Shown one piece after another: positions 55,296 through 62,273 of a DNA stretch of 64,000 nt. Location: positions 1 through 64,000 of the forward strand of contig WLIT01000003.1 in NCBI GenBank assembly GCA_009726125.1, read 5' to 3'. Under the pieces are notes generated by a model. It was not told where the DNA came from. It worked only from the letters and a program-made list of their open reading frames with translations, and did no database searches. The translations under genes were made by a program, and so were the position numbers. Every line of letters begins with the position of its first letter. Within the stretch, counting starts at the first letter, position 1. This DNA comes from Actinomycetota bacterium (GTDB taxonomy: Bacteria; Actinomycetota; Actinomycetes; Nanopelagicales; Nanopelagicaceae).

Positions 55296-55462
55296 TATTT
55301 CTCCTGTTAGCTAGATGGTCGGATTGGATAAACCCGTGCGTTAAGGATAAACGGATATTTAGGCTTCGCTATTCCAGCCACCCGGAGCGTTGCGTAATTC
55401 CACGCTCACTAACTTAAAGTTTCCTTAAAATCACGGCTCGAAGGGATTAGATTTATCCAACC

Positions 55463-55885
55463 ATGAGCCGCCAAGACCAACCCTGGATTCAAGCCACCAA
55501 GAAGTGCTGGCAAGAACTCAATGTGGAGCTCTTCCTCACAAGTATTGGCGCGGATTTCAATTCCAACTTCATAGAACCTATTTCAAACTCAAACTTAACG
55601 GCCGACCCATATTCAAATTCGATCTGGCAAATAGTTCCACACTCTCTTGTTTCGCAAGGAGTTCTTCATTGCTATCCCAAAGAAGTGGCTTCTGAAAAAG
55701 TTATTTGGGAAGAGTGGTTCTTGATGGATAACGAGATCCACCACCATATTCTTTCAAACCAACCATTTGCTTCAGCACAAGGAATCTGGACCCCAGAACC
55801 AAACGACATCGATCACCCTATTGAAGTACTTGGTAGAAGTTGGCACTATGAAAAGTCTAAAGATTTAAAGCCAACTCTTTATTAA
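55463..55885 (+). CDS. hypothetical protein beside tRNA gene
   Basis: The 140-residue protein is soluble and rich in aromatic and polar residues (SRQDQPWIQATKKCWQEL; VIWEEWFLMDNEIHHHIL). I recognise no domain. It lies between yccA and a tRNA gene at the edge of the accessory region. There is no good ribosome-binding site; a TAGATT box about 10 bases before the ATG could serve a near-leaderless message. It may be host or element DNA. Confidence 0.65.
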   Translation: MSRQDQPWIQATKKCWQELNVELFLTSIGADFNSNFIEPISNSNLTADPYSNSIWQIVPHSLVSQGVLHCYPKEVASEKVIWEEWFLMDNEIHHHILSNQPFASAQGIWTPEPNDIDHPIEVLGRSWHYEKSKDLKPTLY

Positions 55886-55899
55886 TTGGGTTTTAACTT

Positions 55900-55975
55900 T
55901 GGTGCCCCCGGTCGGACTCGAACCGACACTGGAAGGATTTTAAGTCCTCTGTCTCTGCCATTGGACTACGGGGGC
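55900..55975 (-). tRNA. tRNA with anticodon UAA (Leu by codon) but class I shape
   Basis: The minus-strand cloverleaf has acceptor GCCCCCG/CGGGGGC, a discriminator A with encoded CCA, and T-arm GTCGG-TTCGAGT-CCGAC. The anticodon stem GAGGA/TCCTT encloses CTTAAAA, so the anticodon is UAA, which reads UUA leucine codons. The variable region is only about five bases, whereas bacterial tRNA-Leu normally has a long variable arm. The structure is otherwise intact. Confidence 0.88.
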
Positions 55976-56149
55976 CAATTAGGAAGTGGTCAGTCTACTA
56001 CGCGTAAAAACTGAATTCTGACACTAGCCTAAGCCTCAATTCATTCTAGATATGCAAAATGTGTATCCATTTTGTATCCACGCTAAAAGTCAACTCTCTT
56101 ATCACCTTCCACAATGGCATTCGCCATTGGTATTTGGAATGGAATTGAT

Positions 56150-57274
56150 ATGTCAAAGAAAGCAAACGGTCAGGGTTATACATTCAAGGTAGGCAGTTCT
56201 TTCAGAACTGTAATTAAACATAATGGTTATGTTGTTACTGCAATGGCAAGAACCGCTCAAGAGTCTAGGCAATTGGCTAAAGCCAAACTCTCACAACTAC
56301 CGAGCATAAAGCGAACCCAAGATTCTGAAAGTCTTGAGAAATTGAAGCTGGCTGATTACTTATTGAATTGGTTAGATAACGAACATAAACACAATATTGC
56401 CCATTCAACTTATAAGCGCTATCACTCTCTATCTGTAAATCATATAAATCCATTAATAGGTAATTACCAAATTGGAAAGTTGACTCCCAAGATAATTACT
56501 TGGCTTTTATCCCAGATGCGAAATTCTGGTCAGAGTGTTCGCTCTCTCCAGCAGGCAAGAGCCTTACTTTCTATTGCTTTAGGCGAAGCTGAAAACCTAG
56601 GCTCTATTCAGTCCAACCCAGTTAGGAAAGTTAAGAATCCCCAACTCACAGAGCGCCAAATTAGTCCGCTAACTCTGGAAGAAGTTAAAAGGTTACTTAA
56701 AACATATGAAGGAACATATCTATCTGCCCGATTACATATGGCACTCATCTGTGGCTTGAGACAGGGAGAGGCTTTGGGTTTGCGTTGGCAGGATGTTGAT
56801 TTAGAGACTGGGCTAATTCAAATTAGAACACAGATTCAAATTATTGATGGGAAACAAGCGTTTTCAAGCCTTAAGACAGAACGCTCTAGGCGAAGCCTGG
56901 TTCTTACCGAGTTGACTAGAAACGCATTGCTTACCCACAAGAGTCTTGTTGAAGAAATGTTTGCTAAGGCTGATGGTGATTGGGAAGATTGGGATTTAGT
57001 TTTTCCTAGAAATAATGGAACACCACGTTCTGCTCAAACTGATTATGACGATTGGCAGAAAGCACTAAAACTCTGTGGGATTACCCCTAAACGACTTCAT
57101 GATGCCCGTCATACGGCTGCAACTATTATGTATTCCCAAGGTATTGGAATTGAAACCATTAGCAGGTCCCTTGGACATTCATCAAGTGCCATAACATCAA
57201 GGCTTTACGTTCACTCGGCTGAAGAACCAATGAGAGACGCCGCTGAAAGGGTTTCAAGAGCATTGCAAAATTAG
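56150..57274 (+). CDS. int: tyrosine recombinase / phage-type integrase
   Basis: From ATG 56150 the protein has about 374 residues; the frame opens at 56114. The N-terminal arm-binding region is followed by a SAM-like core-binding domain (about 65-155, KLADYLLNWLDNEH) and the catalytic domain. All catalytic residues are present: Arg204 (CGLRQGEAL), Lys242 (SLKTERSRR), His317 and Arg320 (LHDARHTAAT), His343 (LGHSSS) and Tyr365 in the longer numbering, Tyr353 here (TSRLYVH). It should therefore be active. It reads away from the adjacent tRNA. Confidence 0.93.
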   Translation: MSKKANGQGYTFKVGSSFRTVIKHNGYVVTAMARTAQESRQLAKAKLSQLPSIKRTQDSESLEKLKLADYLLNWLDNEHKHNIAHSTYKRYHSLSVNHINPLIGNYQIGKLTPKIITWLLSQMRNSGQSVRSLQQARALLSIALGEAENLGSIQSNPVRKVKNPQLTERQISPLTLEEVKRLLKTYEGTYLSARLHMALICGLRQGEALGLRWQDVDLETGLIQIRTQIQIIDGKQAFSSLKTERSRRSLVLTELTRNALLTHKSLVEEMFAKADGDWEDWDLVFPRNNGTPRSAQTDYDDWQKALKLCGITPKRLHDARHTAATIMYSQGIGIETISRSLGHSSSAITSRLYVHSAEEPMRDAAERVSRALQN

Positions 57275-57283
57275 TACCTATAA

Positions 57284-57427
57284 GTGTTTAAACGGTTGAG
57301 TAAAAAAGTTGTTTTAGAGACACCGCGTGTCCTCAAGCACCAATATTCAAGGCGATGTAACTTTCGCACGCATCGGCGAAAGAGACCGCTTAGCCCCTGG
57401 TCTATTAATTTTATTAACCGTTTACAC
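57284..57427. promoter_or_regulatory. regulatory-looking gap with inverted repeats and hairpins
   Basis: Between int and the HTH gene, TAAACGGTT (57289-57297) is matched by inverted AACCGTTTA (57416-57424), with GTG/CAC extending both ends. Inside are hairpins GACAC-CGC-GTGTC (57319-57331) and CTTTCGC-N8-GCGAAAG (57361-57382). This arrangement suits autoregulation by the following HTH protein or an element control region. Confidence 0.45.
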
Positions 57428-57445
57428 AACTAAGAAGGATTTCTA

Positions 57446-57946
57446 ATGCAAAAAATAGACAAAAAAACTGGTGAAATCCACACCATAAGAATAAAAGGGT
57501 TATGGGCACCACTTCCAATTCCAGCATTTCAGGTATTAGCTCGCCAAAAAGAATGGCAAGCACAGAAAGTGCTTGTCTGCTTAGTTTCTTTTATTGGTAA
57601 TGAAGGATATTGCGTATTCCCCTCATACATAACGATTGCAAGGGCCTGCGGCATAGGACAGAACGGAATTAGGAAGGCGCTTGACGTTCTTGAGGAGAAT
57701 GGCTTCATCAAGATTCACAAGTTTTACGAAGGAAAAAAAGCTAGAAATAAATATTATTTTCAAGACTGCTGTTGGGATTCTGGAAAGATGAATAAGAAAG
57801 CATCTCAATTTCTTAAGCGGACTCATATGTGCCTAGATTGTAAAAAGCATATTGATGGCGGCGGTTATGGCAAAGGTCCCGCAGGTAAGGTTCATTGGGG
57901 GTGCGGAGGTCCAGTAATCAAGATTGGAATACCTAAGGCCGTCTAA
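57446..57946 (+). CDS. helix-turn-helix protein with C-terminal zinc-knuckle cysteines
   Basis: The 166-residue protein has an N-terminal segment followed by a winged-helix region (about 55-100: PSYITIARACGIGQNGIRKALDVLEENG) resembling MarR/RepA-type replication initiator or regulator folds. A C-terminal cysteine module has CLDCKKH and WGCGG. GAAGGA lies before the ATG. It is in the position usual for an excisionase, regulator or replication-initiation gene of an integrative element; which of these is not decided by sequence. Confidence 0.75.
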   Translation: MQKIDKKTGEIHTIRIKGLWAPLPIPAFQVLARQKEWQAQKVLVCLVSFIGNEGYCVFPSYITIARACGIGQNGIRKALDVLEENGFIKIHKFYEGKKARNKYYFQDCCWDSGKMNKKASQFLKRTHMCLDCKKHIDGGGYGKGPAGKVHWGCGGPVIKIGIPKAV

Positions 57947-58361
57947 TGGTAACTACTTACAGTCTCTGTAGCGCAGTGGTGCCTCCAGAGGCTGGCTAAG
58001 TAGAAGCCCCAATCTGCCTCCGGCATTGGGGCTTCGTGTCACAAAAAGTAACCTGCTTGCAATCTGGCATAAGCACACGTTTGTCTGCAATCCTGGAGTT
58101 CAAAGCGAAAGGATTGCGAATACTAGGGGCAGCCCTAGCAAACTTTTGAAACAAGATACACATAAATGACACCGCACTTGTATTTAAATACCTGGGGTCA
58201 AACATTAGTTGACCTGCGTTTAAACAGAAAAACTAAATTGTTGACAATGATTTAGAATCCAATTGGTTTCTAACTTGTGTAGTTTTCTAGCCTAGCAATT
58301 AAGTGCTAGCTGACTAGCAAATTTCTATTGCATTTTTGATAGCCATAAATAGACTTTGAGC
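57947..58361. other. 415-bp stretch without a recognised gene
   Basis: Apart from the strong stem-loop at 58003-58035, a short palindrome GCCTC-CA-GAGGC (57981-57992) and a TTGACA hexamer near 58240, I see nothing. A 69-codon minus-strand frame (57996..58205) overlaps the stem-loop and has no ribosome-binding site. The start of the next small gene is preceded by TTGCAT-N16-TAGACT. Confidence 0.5.
58003..58035. other. long perfect stem-loop
   Basis: GAAGCCCCAAT (58003-58013) pairs perfectly with ATTGGGGCTTC (58025-58035), and an inner GCC/GGC extends the stem. Neither strand has a T-run after it, so it is not a standard intrinsic terminator. It follows the HTH gene by about 55 bp and may be a structured RNA, a recombination or origin element, or a T-less terminator. 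Confidence 0.6.
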
Positions 58362-58571
58362 ATGAAACAACTAAACATTGCTATCTTCAATCTAATCAAG
58401 TCATTGCTCGCACGCCCGGTAAAGCCCAAGGAGCAGTCTCTCCATTGGGTCAAAGCTGATAAGCCTGTAGATGATATGACCCCTGAGGAAAGAAAGAAAT
58501 TTGCCATCAAATTAGCAGAAGAAATTTTCTCTCAGAACGGGATTAAGGCACCTCCTCCAACTCAGGATTAG
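58362..58571 (+). CDS. small protein of unknown function
   Basis: The 69-residue product (MKQLNIAIFNLIKSLLARPV) has an amphipathic or weakly hydrophobic N-terminal helix and a charged C-terminal helix (MTPEERKKFAIKLAEEIF) with a Pro-rich tail. The frame opens at TTG 58356. ATG 58362 lies six bases after TAGACT, which with TTGCAT 16 bp further upstream forms a promoter that would give a leaderless mRNA. It precedes the vWA lipoprotein gene by about 70 bp. Confidence 0.6.
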   Translation: MKQLNIAIFNLIKSLLARPVKPKEQSLHWVKADKPVDDMTPEERKKFAIKLAEEIFSQNGIKAPPPTQD

Positions 58572-58639
58572 GCTCAATTAAAAGAAGTCGGACATATTTT
58601 AAATACCCAAATGTCGTAGCCATCGGATAATCTACTGGA

Positions 58640-59593
58640 GTGATGTATTTACAATTCCCAAAAAGGGTAGGGCTAGCCTTAATTTTTGCATTGCTAAGTG
58701 TTTCGCTAGCTGGATGCGGTGAACCAGATAAAATGCCAACTTCTAAAATTGATATATTTGTGCTGGATTTATCTGGGTCAAATGATAAAGCGAGCCAGCT
58801 GAGTAGGCTCAATGAAGATTTTCAGCAATCCTTAATTAATGACCCACTTGGAGTGCCGAAATCAGGGAGTAAAAGTATTTCGGGGCCTGCTACCACCTTA
58901 TTTACCTTCATAGAAGGTGTAGCGGCAAAAGCCCCAACTTTCAAAATTCAAGATTCAAAATCAACAGTTGATTTATGGAACTCCGAATTTGCAAAGGATA
59001 AACAACGAAATACGCGCTCATGGGAGGTAACCTCAAGTATTTACGACAATTATTTGCGAACAAGTCTGGAAATGGGCCCAGGCTTCTCTATATCGGAATG
59101 CCTTAATTTTGTTGATAGTAAACTTGAATCATTATTTAATTCTGAATCTAAACGAAATCTAATTGTCACACCTCTATGCCAAAAAATTGAAGAAATAGTA
59201 AATTCATATTTCAAAATGGTTGATTACATTCAATTGACGAAAGCTCCCGCATCAGATGTTTTTGGCGCCCTGGCACAATTGGATAGATTAGTAAACCAAA
59301 TTCATAAGGATGAGCCTGATGCGAAAATAACTGTGAATATTGCTTCGGATATGCAGCACCAAACCGGAGATAATCGTGATATTCCAGTGAGACTTAAGGA
59401 AGCCAACTTTGAGGGAGCGCAAGTCTGTGAAATGGCAATAATGGATAGAAAACAAAACGGATTTAGTTTTGATGAAATTGCTGTTGTAAAAGTAAATGGA
59501 ATAGGTAATGCAAAAAAAATATCTGCTCAAAAAGGCACTGCATTAATTAGATATTGGGAATGTTTCTTCAATACTTCGGCCGAAATTAGATAG
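58640..59593 (+). CDS. lipoprotein with von Willebrand A-like domain
   Basis: The 317-residue protein starts with a lipoprotein signal peptide ending in the lipobox LAGC (Cys26). The strand IDIFVLDLSGSN carries the MIDAS DxSxS motif (Asp43, Ser45, Ser47), and a later strand, ITVNIASDMQHQ, has the SD turn seen in vWA domains. It is therefore probably a metal-dependent protein-interaction domain on the outer face of the membrane. It is followed after 9 bp by a coiled-coil membrane protein with which it may form a complex. I recognise no named family. Confidence 0.75.
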   Translation: MMYLQFPKRVGLALIFALLSVSLAGCGEPDKMPTSKIDIFVLDLSGSNDKASQLSRLNEDFQQSLINDPLGVPKSGSKSISGPATTLFTFIEGVAAKAPTFKIQDSKSTVDLWNSEFAKDKQRNTRSWEVTSSIYDNYLRTSLEMGPGFSISECLNFVDSKLESLFNSESKRNLIVTPLCQKIEEIVNSYFKMVDYIQLTKAPASDVFGALAQLDRLVNQIHKDEPDAKITVNIASDMQHQTGDNRDIPVRLKEANFEGAQVCEMAIMDRKQNGFSFDEIAVVKVNGIGNAKKISAQKGTALIRYWECFFNTSAEIR

Positions 59594-59602
59594 GGAGTAA
59601 AA

Positions 59603-60763
59603 ATGAATCTTTCACTCGCGAACAATAGGGTTGTTAATATAAAAAATGTAAATAGCATGGCTAAATTAAAAGGACGGCGGGATGGAAAGGCAGAGAAGCC
59701 CGCAGAATCTTGGGGAAAGGATTCCGTTCCCTTCATTTCACAAGCTCATGCAATATTTAGTGCAGAAGCAGAAAATAGAATTTCGCTTACACGTAAAACA
59801 TTAAACGACAGAGTATATGAAACTTTAGAGCGAGAAGAGCAAATAATTCTACTTGAATCTCAAAAAGAGGGACTAAAAGGAAAAATTGCTGAAGCTGAAG
59901 AACGAGTGAAATTTTTTAAATCTGAAATTGATGGATATAAAGTAGAGAATCCGATGGGGCGCTTTGCGCGGACAAGACTCATACATGACGACATCTATTG
60001 GCTTGTCTTAGGGATTTTAATTGCTGGCGAAATTTTGGTAACAGCGCCTGCGCTTGTTCAACTCTTTGGTGAAGGAAGTTGGCAATCTTGGGTTATCGCA
60101 ATTGCAGTTGGCTTTCTTCCAGTTGCTGGTGCACACCTCTTGGGAACTTTCTTAAAATCTAGGCTAGACCGTCAAAATCCACAAGAAGGTTGGATAAAGA
60201 AACTTTTCACCTCGGTTTTTATAGTTTTATTATTTGCAATAGCTTCCTTAGCTGTTTTGCGAGCCGGAATCACTGAAGGTAATCTCTTAAATTTCAATAT
60301 AGTTCCTAAAAATCAGACCAAATCTTTTTTAATCCTATTTTTTGCTGCAATTCAATTAGCATTCTTTAGCGTTGCCATTGGTCTTGGATTTCTACACCAC
60401 TCTCCAGCTGCTGATTCCTTAAGAGACGCCAAAAAGGAATTAAAGAAATTGAAATTGGAGGAAACAGCTATTGCTGACCCCCTAAAGAAATACAAGTCAA
60501 AAATGGGACTTACTGAAGATGAGGTGAAGGCTAAAATTAACGCGTTATCATCTCAAGTTGAAGTTCTCGGTAAAGAGTTGGAAATAGCTGTAGCAACTTA
60601 CAGAGAAGCAAATATTCATTCTAGAAGGGATGAAATCAATGGAGGTCACACTTCTCTTCAAGCTCCTGATTTCATAATTGATTTGGATAAATTCAAGGAC
60701 ATTTTTGCATCACTTGAGCCTGTGATGAGGTCTCCAGAGAAAACAAGCTTCCAAAGCAGCTAA
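59603..60763 (+). CDS. four-helix membrane protein with two coiled coils
   Basis: The 386-residue protein has a basic N-terminus, a first coiled coil (about 70-115, REEQIILLESQKEGLKGKIA) and four membrane helices (about 127-150, 160-184, 200-222 and 238-264). A second coiled coil follows (about 270-340, AKKELKKLKLEETA) and then a polar tail. The coiled coils flank the membrane block and should lie in the cytoplasm. GGGAG precedes the ATG. With the vWA lipoprotein gene just upstream it looks like one membrane complex. No known family is recognised. Confidence 0.75.
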   Translation: MNLSLANNRVVNIKNVNSMAKLKGRRDGKAEKPAESWGKDSVPFISQAHAIFSAEAENRISLTRKTLNDRVYETLEREEQIILLESQKEGLKGKIAEAEERVKFFKSEIDGYKVENPMGRFARTRLIHDDIYWLVLGILIAGEILVTAPALVQLFGEGSWQSWVIAIAVGFLPVAGAHLLGTFLKSRLDRQNPQEGWIKKLFTSVFIVLLFAIASLAVLRAGITEGNLLNFNIVPKNQTKSFLILFFAAIQLAFFSVAIGLGFLHHSPAADSLRDAKKELKKLKLEETAIADPLKKYKSKMGLTEDEVKAKINALSSQVEVLGKELEIAVATYREANIHSRRDEINGGHTSLQAPDFIIDLDKFKDIFASLEPVMRSPEKTSFQSS

Positions 60764-60794
60764 TTTTTGATGTAAATTCTCTGAGCCTAATTAA

Positions 60795-60980
60795 TTATTT
60801 CCATCTGGCTCTAGCTCCGTCAGCAACACACTTAAGCCCAGTGTGTTTGTGTCCAATTGCATCTTTCGGACAGAACTGACCGCGCTTAGGAGTCTTATGA
60901 ACCACTCCATTATGTGCAAGGGCTGGGGTTGAAACTAAAATAAGACTAGATGTAAGAATCACACCAATTAACTTTTTCAT
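60795..60980 (-). CDS. small secreted protein sharing the HNH protein's C-terminal module
   Basis: The 61-residue precursor has a signal peptide (about 1-22, ending PALA). The mature part contains GQFCPKDAIGHKHTGLKC and ends DGARARWK. The same pattern, G-x-F/A-C, a Gly-rich turn, a second Cys and a final RWK/RWR, closes the secreted HNH nuclease upstream. The two cysteines probably form a disulphide. It lies about 60 bp after the lipoprotein gene and may be the last gene of that operon. Confidence 0.7.
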   Translation of the reverse strand: MKKLIGVILTSSLILVSTPALAHNGVVHKTPKRGQFCPKDAIGHKHTGLKCVADGARARWK

Positions 60981-61041
60981 TTTTGAATCCTACTCTCCTC
61001 TTCTGTTTATACCTAGATGTTTGCAAGCAGCTTGACTTTAA

Positions 61042-61392
61042 CTATTCGTAAGAAGGGTCAATCTGCATTCCACACCAACTCCAATTGGAGTCAAACCCAT
61101 CGGCAAGGTCACTGAGATACTCAAAACCTTCATACTCGGACATTTGAAGCGCAAGATATTCCCCAATTCTGAAAGCGGTGTCATAATGATTTTGAACAAG
61201 GTCTGAATCCTTTGAATAACCTTGGTCAAGAAATTCTTCCGCTGCAGATATTTCAGAACAAGCCCGACTCAGTTGCGCATCAACTTCTCCCTCCGACATA
61301 GGTGGAGTGCTCCCACACGCTGTCAAAGTCAGGCAACTTACAGCAATTAGGAAACAGATGCCAGGCAATCCTTTTTTTACTTTGAGAGTCAT
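61042..61392 (-). CDS. small lipoprotein, unknown
   Basis: From ATG 61392 the 116-residue precursor has a lipoprotein signal with lipobox LTAC (Cys26) and an acidic helical domain with two Cys (RACSEI and WSWCGM). GTG 61401 is also in frame. The ATG overlaps the HNH gene's stop in ATGA, so the two are translationally coupled. An acidic, membrane-tethered partner encoded directly after a secreted nuclease could be its inhibitor, but this is inference. Confidence 0.72.
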   Translation of the reverse strand: MTLKVKKGLPGICFLIAVSCLTLTACGSTPPMSEGEVDAQLSRACSEISAAEEFLDQGYSKDSDLVQNHYDTAFRIGEYLALQMSEYEGFEYLSDLADGFDSNWSWCGMQIDPSYE

Positions 61393-62273
61393 TGCCTCCA
61401 CCTGTTCCTAGTATCAGTATCTGAAGTCTTGCAGGTATAGATAACACCTTTAGCGTTTTGTCCCTTTACGCCTGCAGGAGCGCAGAATGCACCAGCAGTT
61501 ATCAAGGGGTAACTGGTTGGCTGAGTGGCACTTGGTGTTGGTGTGGCACTTGGTGTTGGTGTGGCACTTGGTGTTGGTGTGGCACTTGGTGTTGGTGTGG
61601 CACTTGGTGTTGGTGTGGCACTTGGTGTTGGTGATGATTGATTAGCTTGATAACTAAATCCAGGTAAAACTGAAACTTTTAAATCACCGAATTTACAGGT
61701 ATCAAAAAATCCCTGAACAGCCGTTGCTTCTCTGTCATCATATGTAAGGGAGTAGCGCAACTTAATCACAATCCAGTTTGCAACATATCCGCAGACATTT
61801 TTTGCTGGCAACCAATTAGCAATATCCTTATCGGACTTTGAGCGATTAGTAGATAGTGTTACTGCAATTAATGCGCGAGAATCTTCTAAGTCGTTTGCAT
61901 ATTGTTGACGTTGCGTAGCAGTCCAAGCCCAAGCACCAGAGCGCCAAGCTTCTGCAAGGGGAACTAAATGGTCTACGTCCAACTTTGATGCATTAGTAAT
62001 CGTTTTACCATCATATGCACTGAACCACTTACCACCTGTAAGTTTGCACTTAGTTCCTATTTTTGGTTTTACAAGTGCCTCTGAAATTAAAACCTCGGAA
62101 CGAGTAGTGCAACCATTTCTATCTGCATCAATCCAATTCCCAAAAAGAATACGGTCATAATCCTCCATATAGTCGGGTGAGACTTGCGGTGTAACGGAAA
62201 GTGCATTCGTAACTGGAGGTATAGAAAAAGTTAAAATAAAGACAGTTAGAATGCCGAGTAAAAACTTTTTCAT
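61389..62273 (-). CDS. secreted HNH endonuclease family protein
   Basis: The 294-residue precursor has a signal peptide (about 1-25). Its HNH/DUF1524-like core has KLDVDHLVPLAEAWRSGA (Asp101-His102) and LSTNRSKSDKD with NWLP, the Asn and final metal-site elements. A linker of six PTPSAT repeats leads to a C-terminal Cys-pair module ending RNRWRQ. Similar secreted nucleases occur widely in actinobacteria. It overlaps both neighbours by ATGA, within an operon of the zinc-repeat protein, this nuclease and a lipoprotein. Confidence 0.88.
   Translation of the reverse strand: MKKFLLGILTVFILTFSIPPVTNALSVTPQVSPDYMEDYDRILFGNWIDADRNGCTTRSEVLISEALVKPKIGTKCKLTGGKWFSAYDGKTITNASKLDVDHLVPLAEAWRSGAWAWTATQRQQYANDLEDSRALIAVTLSTNRSKSDKDIANWLPAKNVCGYVANWIVIKLRYSLTYDDREATAVQGFFDTCKFGDLKVSVLPGFSYQANQSSPTPSATPTPSATPTPSATPTPSATPTPSATPTPSATQPTSYPLITAGAFCAPAGVKGQNAKGVIYTCKTSDTDTRNRWRQ
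61525..61632. repeat. six perfect copies of an 18-bp tandem repeat
   Basis: GTGGCACTTGGTGTTGGT is repeated six times without a mismatch at 61525-61632. On the coding strand it specifies the ATPTPS linker of the HNH nuclease. Perfect identity indicates recent expansion and likely length variation between strains. Confidence 0.95.

Noticed and set aside
57961-58035. tRNA-like segment (GTCTCTGTAGCGCAGTGGT)
   Set aside because: It resembles a tRNA D-arm only locally. There is no T-arm, acceptor pairing or anticodon arm of correct size.
57996-58205. 69-codon minus-strand frame
   Set aside because: It overlaps the perfect stem-loop, has no ribosome-binding site and no recognisable composition.
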